Under the pieces are notes generated by a model that searched no databases, had not been told where the DNA came from, and saw nothing but the letters and a program-made list of their open reading frames with translations. Position numbers and translations under genes: made by a program. 38,640 nt of DNA from Discostella pseudostelligera (lineage: Eukaryota; Bacillariophyta; Thalassiosirophyceae; Thalassiosirales; Thalassiosiraceae): the NCBI GenBank assembly GCA_036940085.1, contig JALLBK010000098.1:1-38640 (forward strand), read 5' to 3'. Below, piece by piece: positions 20,617-32,500 of this stretch (the first letter of the stretch is position 1; each line of letters starts with the position of its first letter).

Positions 20617-23600
20617 ATGAACGACGCCGGCGATAATTCAATGGGCAATAATAACAGCATCAGCGGCGTCTCGGGGTCGGGGGGCGATGATGTCCCGCTG
20701 CCGCAGGATTCTTCTTCGTCGTCGGGGAGGAATACAAAGCGACACAAACATCTGCAAGGCGTCTTCGACAGTGGTAGTGGCAATATGGAGGGGGATACTA
20801 ATTCATCTTGGCTGGTCAACGCTGACGTGGCAGCGGCAGCGGCAGATGCATTAGATGATAGAAAACCAGCGGCTTTGCCTTCGAATTCAGACTCTTCTAC
20901 TCTTGACGACAACAACGATGAAGTCAGAAATTCACAGAAGCGAAAAATAGGCGACGCTGACGATAACAATGACGATGACGGTGGTGTGGCTCTCCCATTG
21001 GCCCCATCTTTGCAGGTATTCTTGACTCCTGGTGGACACATCAAATATGCCCCTCGTCCGGAATGGTTTCAATTTACAAAAGATCCGTCGGAGGAGGTTG
21101 CTGTTACTGCAGTTGCTGTTGCTGCTGCAAGTGGAGAAGAAGGGACGAATCATCCTATCTCAATGGCGACGATGCAGAGTCAACCGACAGTTCCACTTAT
21201 TCCCAACAGAGACGAGAATGATGATAGGGGTGGTGCTGCTGATCAACCACCTCCAGTCGACGGCGTGATTGCCGATGCTGAGAATAACAATATCAACCAA
21301 TTTGCTATTCACGAGGATGATGCCACTGCTCAAGTGAGGGGCGGAAATAATCCACTAAGGGCTCCACCCGTAGTAGGAGGAAGGCGGAACCGTTTCCGGG
21401 GGAGTCATAGATCTGTGTTGGAACGAATTGGACGAGCGCAAGAATGGCATGAGCAGGAATGGAATATGCGACAAATTGATCGTCAGTATGATCTAAGTCG
21501 GAGTCAACATAATGACGTTGCGTTGGCTCCTCCTCCCGGTCTCGATTTTGATGCATTCATGCCTTTGGTATTGAGGAGGGATCAGCTCTATTATATGTCA
21601 AGAGGTGTTCCGCTCGAAAGAGCGGAGCAGTTTGCCCATCCTGCCGCGGCACCCAGACGAATTGTGAATAATGAACGGATGCATGATAGAGAAGAAGGGG
21701 AGGAGAACGAGGAAGGAGGCATGATCGATGTCGAGAGAGTTGCGCACGAGCCCGAGGTACTTGCCGATGATGGAGATGTCGTTCCTACCATCGTCCTTCA
21801 CCCCCACTCCCAATCTTTCATAGAGAAGGTGGCAGTATTCGGATATGATTGTGACACGGCATTGCATAAAGCAATCAAGCTACATGCAACCGAGGCAGCT
21901 TTAGGTTTGATTCGCGAGGGGGCTTGTGTGGACATTCCCAATGCAAAGGTTCGTTATGTTCATGTAGCTGTCTTCCTGTATTATCTTGCAACATAATTCA
22001 TGCACTAACCGTTTATTCCATTGACACTGAATTTCATCTTCCAGGGAGTTACTCCTCTCATAATTGCCAGTCAAGAGGGAAACTTGGATGTTGTTCGGGC
22101 GCTACTAAACAGGGGCGCAAATGCCAATACTGCGATGCCCCAACGATCCGGATCTACGGCTCTCATACAAGCGAGCCATTTTGGTAAGTTGGCCATAGTG
22201 GAAGAACTTTTGCGCCATGGAGCTCAGGTTGATATGGCAAATCTTAAGAATACGACGGCACTTATGAGAGCCTGTCAGGAAGGGCACGAGGTATGTCGAT
22301 TTCACAACTTGTTTGTTGGCAGCCTCAATCGGTTTCGTTGTTCACATCATGATGCCTTCACTCCTATCAGGGAGTGGTGCGGCTTCTCCTGTCTCATAAT
22401 GCCTCCGTGAACCGCCGCAATGACGAAAGGATGACCAGCCTCATGCTAGCTAGCCAACGCGGTCATGCAAGCATTGTCGGAATGCTAGTAAAGGCCGGTG
22501 CACAAGTCGACGCGAAGACATACCAAGACTCGACTAGCTTAATGCTCGCATGCAAACGAAAGCACCTCAATGTGGCCAAAATCCTTGTCGCCTCTGGTAC
22601 CGAGCTCAAATTGAAGGATAGTAAGAATAGAACAGTCCTCGAGACTGCCGCACGGAGAGGCCATGAAGCATTCATCAGGATATTAACAGATTCCGGCCAA
22701 ATTAGATTGATGCAGGATGTATCTCGCAGGGAACGAAACTTTGAGATGGCCCGTATTTGGAAGTTGCTACAGCTGGAACGGGCCACGATACAAGGCACAG
22801 CAAACATGACAATACACAATGTAGCTGATAGTGTCAAGGGAGGGGGCAATCCTTTGAAGCAACTTTGTCAGAGCAAGCGAGCGTTGGGTTTAGCAATGAC
22901 ATTGCCTGCGCCGCTTGTCGAACTGATCTCAAGCTTCATCCCGCTGCCTCTCATTTGGGAGAAACGCCTCATGTTATTAACGAGTCGGAGTCACATTGAT
23001 CCTGATTCTGCGGTTTTTAACGCACTCGGTAAGGCACATTTCTGTTTGTCAATAACACTTCTTTTTATCATCTCCCTCAACCAACCTTATGTCCCTACTA
23101 ACCATTCATCTACAACAATAATTGACGATATAGATCTCATTGATGAGGTTCTGGAGGTGGGAGGTCTTCTTGATGCTCTTGATGCAGCAGGCGTCGAGCC
23201 TCCTACCAATTTTACGAGTTGGGTAAGTTCTATTGATATCATCAGCTGTATTTGAGACGAAAAACTCTCATGGTACTTTGCTCCGATTTCTATCAATTAT
23301 ATTAAGGCTGCTTATCGATTGTGGCGTAGTGGTCTTGAGGTGGAGTCATATGAAATGCTACGACGAGTTTGCAATTACCTGCAAGTCCTCGCCCGTGCCC
23401 CCCCATCCCTTTCCACAATTATTCATTCCTACCCCTACGATATGCCAGTGGCACTGTTCTCAAAATTGAAGGCTCACCATGACATTCAGTCAGCTGTTCG
23501 ACGATTATCGGGTGGAGGAATCCACTTTGACAGTTGAGTATATTGTTCAATGATTGTTGTTCGAGCATTCATTTTCACCTGACGGCAATCCCTTTCCTAT

Positions 23601-23681
23601 TTTGTAGGTTCCATCGCAAATGAGATGTTAGTTATAGCACGGATGGCAGTCATGTGGTGTGAATCTAGACCGATGTACTAG
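20617..23681 (+). CDS. Ankyrin-repeat protein, six-exon model
   Basis: Exons: 20617-21948, 22045-22290, 22371-23028, 23134-23222, 23307-23532 and 23608-23681; 874 residues. The first 400 residues are disordered and acidic, with VFLTPGGHIKYAPRPEWFQF near residue 130. From about residue 413 to 640 there are roughly seven ankyrin repeats, seen as DTALHKAIKLHATEAALGLI, GVTPLIIASQEGNLDVVRAL, STALIQASHFGKLAIVEELL, TTALMRACQEGHE/GVVRLLL, MTSLMLASQRGHASIVGMLV, STSLMLACKRKHLNVAKILV and RTVLETAARRGHEAFIRIL. Introns 1 and 2 are phase 0 at repeat boundaries. The region after the repeats (APLVELISSFIPLPLIWEKR) is helical and unassigned. The last intron (23533-23607) uses a weak GTTGAG donor but a strong TTTTGTAG acceptor; if unspliced, the protein stops at 23537. 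Protein binding is inferred; partners are unknown. It is tail-to-tail with the uL24m gene. Confidence 0.85.
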
Positions 23682-23794
23682 GTTATTTCTTCTAAATTAT
23701 GTGCATGCATACTATATCACTTCACGATGCACCAGTACTACTTCCGCCCGCGTGCTTACCACAATTTCTCCACAACCAAACGTCGGTCACTCAA

Positions 23795-24406
23795 TCATGC
23801 ACTCGCATCACCACCACCTCCCATCTTTGTTTCCTTCTCCTCCTCCATCGTTCGCAATAATTCTTGCCTCATAGCCTCCCACTTCGAAGGACGGTCTTCG
23901 AATGTCTCTGCCCACACATCCTCTGCCTTAATCGTATCACTATCTTCACTGGCTATTAAATTTGTCAACTGCGGCTGCTTCCACAACTGTGGTTTAGGAA
24001 TAATAGCCCCACTTCGTTTCGAAATACGAACCTTCGTCCCATCCTCCAAATAATTGTACCGAATTTTCGTTGGGAAGCCTGATACTGGATCGACCAAATT
24101 CACATTGGAATAATGTATCGATCGTTCGGCCATAATCGTCTCTGCCTTGGTACCCCGCATTGGATCGGCAGGTATATGCTTGGGTGCTAAATTCACATTT
24201 TCAATAATCACACGCATCTTTTCTCGTATGACTACCTGAACCTTGCCCTGTTTGCCGAATTCGGGATGCTTCCGATCGATTACCTGAACGGTGTCGCCCC
24301 GGACAATGTTCCATCTTTTGGGTGGATCTTGTTTTTGGTAGCCCTTGAGTTTGCTCCGTTTAGGGCGCATTAGCATGCCCATTAGTTTGGTGCGGCCGCT
24401 GCTCAT
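23795..24406 (-). CDS. MRPL24: Mitochondrial ribosomal protein uL24m
   Basis: Intact 203-residue frame on the minus strand from ATG at 24406. The KOW motif of L24 proteins is clear: WNIVRGDTVQVIDRKHPEFG, KQGKVQVVIREKMRVIIENV and NLAPKHI (about residues 31-78). The downstream extension identifies the mitochondrial type and not the plastid or bacterial type: SIHYSNVNLVDPVSGFPTKI, YLEDGTKVRISKRSGAIIPKP. The protein binds 23S-like rRNA early in assembly of the mitochondrial large subunit. The basic N-terminus (MSSGRTKLMGMLMRPKRSK) could serve for targeting. The C-terminus (after about residue 160) is an acidic, Glu-rich tail. Its 5' side faces the aldo-keto reductase gene across a 537-base shared upstream region with CACGTG and E2F-like sites. 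No intron is evident. Confidence 0.93.
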   Translation of the reverse strand: MSSGRTKLMGMLMRPKRSKLKGYQKQDPPKRWNIVRGDTVQVIDRKHPEFGKQGKVQVVIREKMRVIIENVNLAPKHIPADPMRGTKAETIMAERSIHYSNVNLVDPVSGFPTKIRYNYLEDGTKVRISKRSGAIIPKPQLWKQPQLTNLIASEDSDTIKAEDVWAETFEDRPSKWEAMRQELLRTMEEEKETKMGGGGDASA

Positions 24407-24943
24407 GGTGATGATGTTGTTTGTTCCTCCACCTGCGTCTCTATCTCCGTTGGATGCTGTGTTACTGCGGCACTACTAGGAGCAGGCCATCATGGTTTAA
24501 TGGTTTAGCCGTAACCGTATCCGTATGAGTATGCATGAGGCAAGGCACACCTTTAATGTAGAACCTAACCTAAATATATAGTCGGTGGGCGGTGGGGACG
24601 GTGGTAGGTGGCGGACAGGTGCGACGGACCCCTCCACGTGGCGAATCATTCTGCTCCACGTGTGGCAAATATTATTTGGCGCGGGAGACAAGCATTGGTG
24701 CGTCTTCCTTCTTCAGTGGGAGACTTTGGCGATAGGTTGAATGTTCAGATTAAATTGATTCCTATGTGAATATCCAGTACTCTTTCGCCAAAGATCATCT
24801 CTGAACACTCCCGCTCTGCTCCAACCAAAACGTCTTGTGACCTCTCTCACTGTCATGACGATGAGCGCCGATGCCGAAATCGATATCGCCATCATAATCA
24901 TAGTATTGTATTGACATCATATCATTATATCATTTATTTCATC
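24407..24943. promoter_or_regulatory. Divergent promoter region with CACGTG boxes and an E2F-like site
   Basis: 537 bases between the divergent starts of uL24m (-) and the aldo-keto reductase (+). CACGTG occurs at 24635-24640 and 24657-24662, followed by TTTGGCGCGGGA at 24675-24686, a strong match to the E2F/DP consensus. The context ATTATTTGGCGCGGGAG closely resembles GTTATTTGGCGGGAG upstream of the ankyrin gene at 20617. The sites are 229-280 bases from the uL24m start and 258-309 from the reductase start, so either gene or both could be controlled. No gene is visible inside the gap. Confidence 0.55.
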
Positions 24944-26278
24944 ATGGGCGTCAAAGATATTCTACTTTGGAAGATTGTACCAAGTGTCGTCGTTGCGATA
25001 TCTGGCGCCATCGGGTGGATTGCCTCCCATGAATTTCCTCTCGGTGTCACATTCGCCACATTTGTGCCATTGTCGAAGGGCATACTCCCGCCGTCGATTG
25101 TCGGACATGGCAAAATGACGGGCACGCCTCCAGTGCCAGATGATCTCCTCCCACAACCTCGTCCCAAGGATGAATTGTTCTTGGATTTGCCAGGTGGATA
25201 CAAGTTCCCGCAGCAAGGTCTTGGGATGTGTTGCCGCGCCACTGCCTACGATGATGTTTTAGTGTACCGGTCGGTGCTATGGTACTTGCTCCTTGGTGGA
25301 CGACACATTGATGGAGCTCACTTGTATTTGAATCATGGTGCCATTGGTAAGGCGATATCAGAGGCGATTCGACGAGGTGTCCCAAGAGAGGAGATCTTCC
25401 TTACCACCAAGATCTTTCCAACCCATTTCGGATATGAGAGTGCCAAGGCTAATGTCCAGCAATACCTTCAGGATCTTGGAGTCGACTACATTGACATGGT
25501 ACTCTTGCACTTCCCCGATTCTCCACCACTATTTTCATCACCATGTAAAAAGGAGGGAAAGAATCCTGCACAATGTCGTGAAGATACATGGAGAGCATTG
25601 AGCGATTTGCGTAACGAGGCTGGAGTCATCAAGAATGTGGGTGTTTCCAACTTCTCGTTGAAGCATCTCCAAGAGCTTCAGGGTGTCGGAGCTCCCATTG
25701 CTAATAATCAGATTCAATATCATCCCTTTGAGCCGGATCATGTGGTAGAAACCGTTGAGTACTGTCAGAAAAATGGTATTACAGTTACTGCATACAGTCC
25801 GCTAGGGTAAGGAAGACTTCGTATCATCTCACTGTGATTTTATTGCATTGCATCCACTCTAAGTCATTGTTTGGATCATTCTCTTCTTATGATACCTTAG
25901 GGGTCTCATGAACAAAGATAAAGCCCATGCCAACGATGTTTTGAACGAACTGTCCACCAAATACGGAAGAACAGTGTCCCAAATCATGTTGCGTTGGGCC
26001 AAACAACGCGGATGTGCAGTTATCCCCGGCACGGGTAATCCAGGTGAGGATTTACAAGACTTTTGGAGATTGTGGCAGACTTTTGACTATCGTAGGCAGT
26101 TTCGTCACCTCTGACCATTTCTTTCGTTCTCAAATGTAAAACATCCACTACAGATCACATGAAGGAAAATCTAAGCGTCTATGAATTTCATTTGAGTGAT
26201 GAGGATATGGACGTTATCAACCAGCTGAGAAATGATGCCAAGGGATTTCACCACTTGGATGTGCGCCAAATGGCATAG
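24944..26278 (+). CDS. Aldo-keto reductase with N-terminal hydrophobic segment
   Basis: Exons: 24944-25806, 25901-26043 and 26154-26278; 376 residues. The start (atcATGGGC) was preferred over the first in-frame ATG because of its context. Aldo-keto reductases reduce carbonyls with NADPH in a TIM barrel. The catalytic tetrad is complete: Asp123 and Tyr128 (RHIDGAHLYLNHGAIGKAI), Lys156 (EEIFLTTKIFP) and His189 (YIDMVLLHFPDSP), with canonical spacing. Also present are VGVSNFSLKHL, NNQIQYHPF, VTAYSPLG/GLMN across splice 1, and AVIPGTGNP/DHMKENLSVYEFHLS across splice 2, the nucleotide-binding C-terminal part. Residues 5-25 (ILLWKIVPSVVVAISGAIGWI) are hydrophobic and could anchor the enzyme in a membrane, unusual for the family; a further 60 residues precede the barrel. 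The substrate is unknown. It is tail-to-tail with the XMAP215 homologue, 267 empty bases apart. Confidence 0.92.
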
Positions 26279-26545
26279 AGACGATATTGCTGAGCACAAC
26301 AATGTTCCACTGATAAATCTGTGTGCTGTGTGTGAGAACCTCTTGATAAGAATATTTTATATGTTGTATCGTACAGCAGAACGTAGGCGGGCTCATCGCA
26401 GCCTCGGCAATTTTGGTAGGTTGATTGCTAAATTCATTCTATTATGTACACTCCTCGTCATTGACATTGAGCAGATCTCGCTGCAATGGATCAAAGTTGA
26501 CATCACATAATGTAAGTATTTAGGTTGATCAAACAGTGATGCACT

Positions 26546-29500
26546 CTAGCCCTTGGAATATTTTAAGGCCTCCAGTCTATGTCTCAAAGAAGCAGCTTTA
26601 TCTGCCACAGCCATCTCTTCGGCTGCTTGATCCTGCCCGACAACTTTAAGGCGTAGGTTCTTCATCCGTTCATTGAAGCTGCTGCTGCTCCCAGCATCAT
26701 GGGCATTCTCGGTTGCCAAGATATACTCCTTAAAAACGGGAGACAAATGTTTAAGTTGGGCGTCAAAATTTCCATGCGTTCTTCGAAAGTCCACGAGATT
26801 GATCAATGCAACCTGCCTGTCGGATTCATTCTCAGCTTTCGCAAAGTTGTTAACAAGTTCAGCAAATCGAGCTTTGTTTCTTTCTGTAGTGCCGCTAGCC
26901 CCTTGACCCAAGCTGATTCCGTTCACAGACCTCGCACCCGCCAGCGGTTGACGAGAACTCAATGAAATCTCATTATCGCATTTTGTCAGTAGATCTTCTA
27001 TCAGACCACAATCCGGCAATTCCAATTGCGACAATGCCTCCCGGATAGAATTGCCTCGACATTTGACAAGCTCGGTCATGAGATTACTTGACATTTCTTC
27101 GGCATGCTTGGCCAGCTCGCGACTTCCTCCAATCAAATGAAACTCGTTAATAGTTTGAAGCAACCAATCCAGTGAATACAATAAGAAATCTAGCTCAACT
27201 TCGCCCAGAGGATTCGTTGGATTCCTCTCATATTCGTCCTTCACTACCCTGGCAAAAAGTTTCGTGTACACTCTTGAAACTCTAGATGCCTTGAACTCAC
27301 TTTGGGCGTCAGAAGAAATTGTAGCCCGCTGTAAAGAGAGAAGTGCCGACAGCGACGTTTCACGCGATGGTGACGTTGCTGCACGCATTGCCATCTGAGC
27401 GAGAGAAACATAATAACAACTTTGTGTGAGGAATAATGCATCTAAAACATGATGAAACACAGCTTGCATAGAAAATTATACCTTGTTGATTCCTTTAATA
27501 ATGATGTCGATTCCGTCAGTGTTTGCTCCTTTGGATGCGTCAAGACGATCATCTAGCAAGGCATGCACAGCCTCTCGTATGCAGCATTCAAGTGAATCCT
27601 GAGAGACAGCAGAATAATATTGTGGTGTCCGGAAGACATGCGTCAATGAATCTACTGTCTCCTGAATGAGAGAAATGTGTAAGGTTGAACGCTCGAACGC
27701 GAACTTCAGTGCACCGGCGAAGATCTCCACAAAACGATTAATATCCGAGGAGATTTTCTCTATTGAACGTTCCGCTTTAGCCTCGGAACCCAGTCTTCTA
27801 ATGGCTTGCAATCCCTGCTCTATTGTGACCTCACCATTCATCATTCCCGTGATGTCATTCAGTGCGCTGGTGTAAAAATCAACTTCCTCAATTGTTGATG
27901 TTGTAGATGGGATGTATGAGGAGCCTCCAGCTGTCTGATTCTCGACTTTGAGTCTTTGAAGCCTCAATTTCAATGCTCCTGTTACCGCAGACGAGGAAGA
28001 TGCTACCTGATTCGAGCCTGCTGTTACACTCTTTCTTGTAGGGGTAAGCCTTGATTGTCTTTGATCACTACGATGCGCGAACTTGGTGTCATCGGGCGCC
28101 GGTGTCGTCGAAGGACGCCTAGAACATCGATCTATAATCATTCCCCTCGTTTTCTCAGTGACAGTGTCACCGACGCAGAGTTTGAGTACCTTTTCTAATG
28201 AAGATTTCTGCACGACATTGTCGAAGAGATCAAGATAGGACGTGCGGACTTCCAGAAATTTCTCAGTGCTGAGTGCTCTCGCCAGCGTCTCTACCCCCCT
28301 TTTGCCGATGGCAACCGTGCCGACTACTTTCACGCATGAGCTGCATTCATTTGCCGCCAACGACCGAGTACGAGTCGAATTGGACTTTTCGAGGACTTTC
28401 ATGCAAATAATCGAACCGTATCGTGGGAGTTGGTACAATTCGTTCAATCTGATAAATGACAAAGTATCCATCAACTGATCTCTAAATTGAGACTTAGCAT
28501 TGCCAGTCTTCTCCAAGATTATTGGAAGCAGAATGATAGCTTCGTAGTCGGTCATGACATAGGAGAGCTCATGAAGGCGTTTGAACAATAGCTGGAGCAT
28601 GGAAATAAGTGAGCGTAGGCCTGATGTATGATCTCTCGAGTATAATGCGCATGCAGTCCACTTGAATATCAAATCCAGCTCTTCTAAAAACTCATCATCA
28701 TTGTTGCTTCTGGAGTATTCTATTGCTGTCGAAATCAAATCACATCCACTGATCGCGTCCTCATGCGAACGGAGTCCTTCTTTGGGAAAGAGTAGCTGAA
28801 TGGACGAAGGCGATATCAGTTGAGTCCAAGCTTTGCAAATTGATAGAAGGGTATCACCATTCGGCTGCTCAGGATATTCTGGCCAGTTATCGGACTTCGC
28901 TTGCAACAATCGTTGTTTTTTTGTCGCATTAGTTGTGCCTCGACGCAAAGGGTTGGCCTCACCGCATGTCTCGCTAGCAAGAACCTCGTGGGCTGGCGGC
29001 GCAATAACCAACTGGTTGCTTTTGGCTCTTGCCTGCATGGTCGGTAGACGAATCGAGGAACTCGGGCGAACAGGTTGCTCTTGCTTGGCAAGCATTGGGA
29101 TGACTGAGCGTACGGTTCGTTGCTGGGCGGGCAGAAGTTGTCCAATCTCTTTGTCGAAGTCTTCAGACAGTACTATTCTACTCGTAGTACATTTGCCCAG
29201 TAACGACTCTGCAGCCGACCTCGTTCCCGCCTTAGAAGATAATAGACATAAAACAATCACTTTCGCAAGCTGCCTGTTCACTGAGATCGTCCTTCGTTTT
29301 CCAATTTCCTCATTGGGGTAAAGAGATTCCAATTTGGCAGTCAGAAAAGATAACACATCCGGAAGGCCCGAAGATTTCAGCGTAGCCTCTGACATCGTGG
29401 ATTCTAGGCAACTAATGAAGCACTCAGTGGCGAGTAGGTTGGTTCCCCTGCCATTATGGACCGACGATTCTGTCCCCATTGCTAAAGCTGCGATCGCGGC

Positions 29501-32500
29501 TTCACGCATCGACTTTTTCATGTCGTTTGCTGCAGCATGAATTAAGGCCGCAAACACAATTTTACCTAATTTTGCTTGCGAGTCATCATCCACATGATTC
29601 AATAGCATTCCTATCAAAGAGGCAGCGGCTGGTTTAAGGTTGCTTTGTGAATCATTCAGCCGTGATCTCAGAGCCGCAAACAATTGTTTCAGGGACAAAA
29701 AGGAGTTCCCCTCAGTCACAATAAGTGCGCTACATTTTTCAACTCCAACTCTGATTTCTTCCATTGCATCTCTGCGAATTTTCCATGCAGTTTTACCTTC
29801 GGTTGAATTAAGACGGTCCAAGTAGTCACTCCTAAGCGACGCCATGACATCGGTTTTTGGTAGTGAGAGAATGGATGTTGCAGCTGATTGGGAAGAAATG
29901 TCATTTGACGATGACATGGTGATACACTTCAGTTCTTTTTCCACGCAACTATCTTTCGCATCGTAAGGATGGTCAGAGATGGCTTTGTCGAGAAGCTTCA
30001 TTGTGCTTGACTCAATATTTTTCGCCTTAATACAGGCTTGCAGAATAGGACCAAGCTGAGAATTCATTACACCAATAACATTAAGCGCAGCATCTCGCAC
30101 TTTCATGTTATTGCTATCGCATTCCTGAGATACGTTGATAGACGTGAATTCACATCGAGACGATCCACAACGAATGACAGAAAGCGCAATAAACTCACCT
30201 GCAGCACCCAGACCAAGCTATCTTGAATTCCTTTGGATAGTGATGCCGAGCCGAAATCAAGACAGAATTTTTTGAACCAACAAAGCAATGCTTCGTGTGC
30301 TAAGGGCGACTTGACATGACTAAGAGCTTTTACGGCCACCCCAACGACTTTCTGAGGATCTTTCACAATGCATATTGAATGAAGGCATGACGAAGAGGCT
30401 TCAGTTAACTTCTTGTCACCAACCTTTTCCACCGCGAGTTTGGTAGCTGGAAAGTATAGGTACGATTCCGGAGCTTTGAGAACCTGCTTATGGATTCCAA
30501 ATATTGCTATGAATAGCTCCAGCAATGCCTTAGCAACATTGAAATTGCTTTCGTTGAAAGTTTTGGAGCAATCCTTAACAAAGACAAATAATGAAGGGAT
30601 CGAGTGAAATAATACGCCCGCTTGGTCTGCAGCAGCGTAATGTGCCGTGAGTTGGTTCAATGCCCCCATCCTTGCTTTCCAATTTGATGCTTCCGGTATT
30701 AGGAATGGAGGAAAAAGAATTCAAGCCATGAGTCCATGAGCAGACAGAATAGTAATAGAACAAAAACAACTTGGACTTACATCGAATACCAGCGAGAACT
30801 CCTCCGTTATCAATGTTATCCCCCCATTTCGCAATATTCAAAGCCGAAAGAATTTGGACAGAGTCATCAAATGAAGGCAAAGACTTTTCACTGGCATCGT
30901 CTTCGGAAACTTCAGGGCCTGAAATGGGTGTTGACAAACCTACAGTTTTGCCAGCCTGATCTACAGAATTGATCTTTCGTTCTGACGAATTTACTTGTGT
31001 AGATGCGTGGACAGAGGTCATCTCAGGAGCCGATCGTGGTCTGGTAGGAGCTTTATCACCTCCCTCAATTGCAACCTTTAGAAGTTTATACGCCCGAGGG
31101 TTTGTTGCCTGCAGCGAAGCAATCATGTTCGTCGTGGCTGATACAATTTTGCCGTCTTCGCATTTCAGCAAAGCGAGTACGACGTCCGTAGCCGCTTTTC
31201 TTGTCGCCGCGTCAGAGTCTGCTAACGTTTCACAAGCAAGTTTTGTGAGGTCACTGGCGTATTGGATAGTAATATCTCCTCGCGTCCCGTAGGTTCCACT
31301 TGCTGCAATGCAACGAACAAGATAGTCAAGTACGTTCTTTCGCACTAACGTATTTTTTTGCTTCTTCTCGTCGACTGCCGATGGTAGAGAATCTTTGTTG
31401 TCGAGTAGATGCTCAAAGCTGAAGACATTTGCAAACATTTTGTCCAGGCAATTACCAACTGCATTGATCACTTTTTTATCCTTGAGCAAAGCAACGACTG
31501 TGGGGATCAATGGTCGCATGTATGGAAATATCTGCTCTCCAACACCCTCAGCCAGCATACCAAGTGCCGTAAGCGCTTTCGAACAAACGGCAAAATGAGT
31601 ATGGCTCAGCAATTTCTTGAGCTCTGAAATCAGTGGAGCGTAGTCGACCGAGCCGCCAGGCCGACAGAGCTTGTACGGTTGTTCACCTCCTGATTCTATT
31701 AGAGCCTCCAGCGCCGCAACTTTCTCTGACCACTTATCAAGCCTGATTTTCTCCCTGTAGCACGTTCGTGGTAGAACTTGAAACAAATCAACATCAGGTC
31801 TCGCTGCTAGCCTTTTGACGTTGTCCTCTTCTTGAGCCCGTTTCAACGATTCAAGTGCCTCCACATGAGACTGAGATGTGGTAGGTCCCTTCCCCATGTT
31901 GCGGCGCAAGCGACGAGACACGGCTGTTGCAATTGGCTGAGCTTCTAAACGAGAGTCGAGTTGCGACTGTTGCGACTTCTTCAAATTTTCGATGACATTC
32001 TGGAACGGGTCTTTGGATCCGAGGGCTCGACACATTTCAGCCAGTAGCTGCATCCCAATTTCTCGAGCCTGGGCATTCGAGTGTGCGATGAGGCATTCAG
32101 AAGATGTTTTCAGAGTTCGAATCGGTAACACGCTAGCTCCAAATGTTAGTACTGATTTCATGATGAGCTTGGCGGCGAAGATCACCACCTTTGGCTGAAC
32201 TGATTTCAACCCATGAGCTTGAATCAGATCAAATATCACTTCAAAGGACGAAGATCCCTCAGGGGCGATTTCGATGAGCTTCAACACAAGTTCTTCCGTC
32301 TGGCTGAGAGTAGAGGAGCGAGATGACGAAAACGCTGTCCCCTTCACAAGTGTGGTCACAATCTGCAGTGCAGTATCATCTGAACATGCGCCATCACAAC
32401 GGTCAGCATAACTTATCGCAAGGGTCAGGGCTGCATCAAGGGCGCCTGCATTTTTATCATTCAGGGAGTGGATTACAGCCTTGTCAAGCGACTCGTAAAC

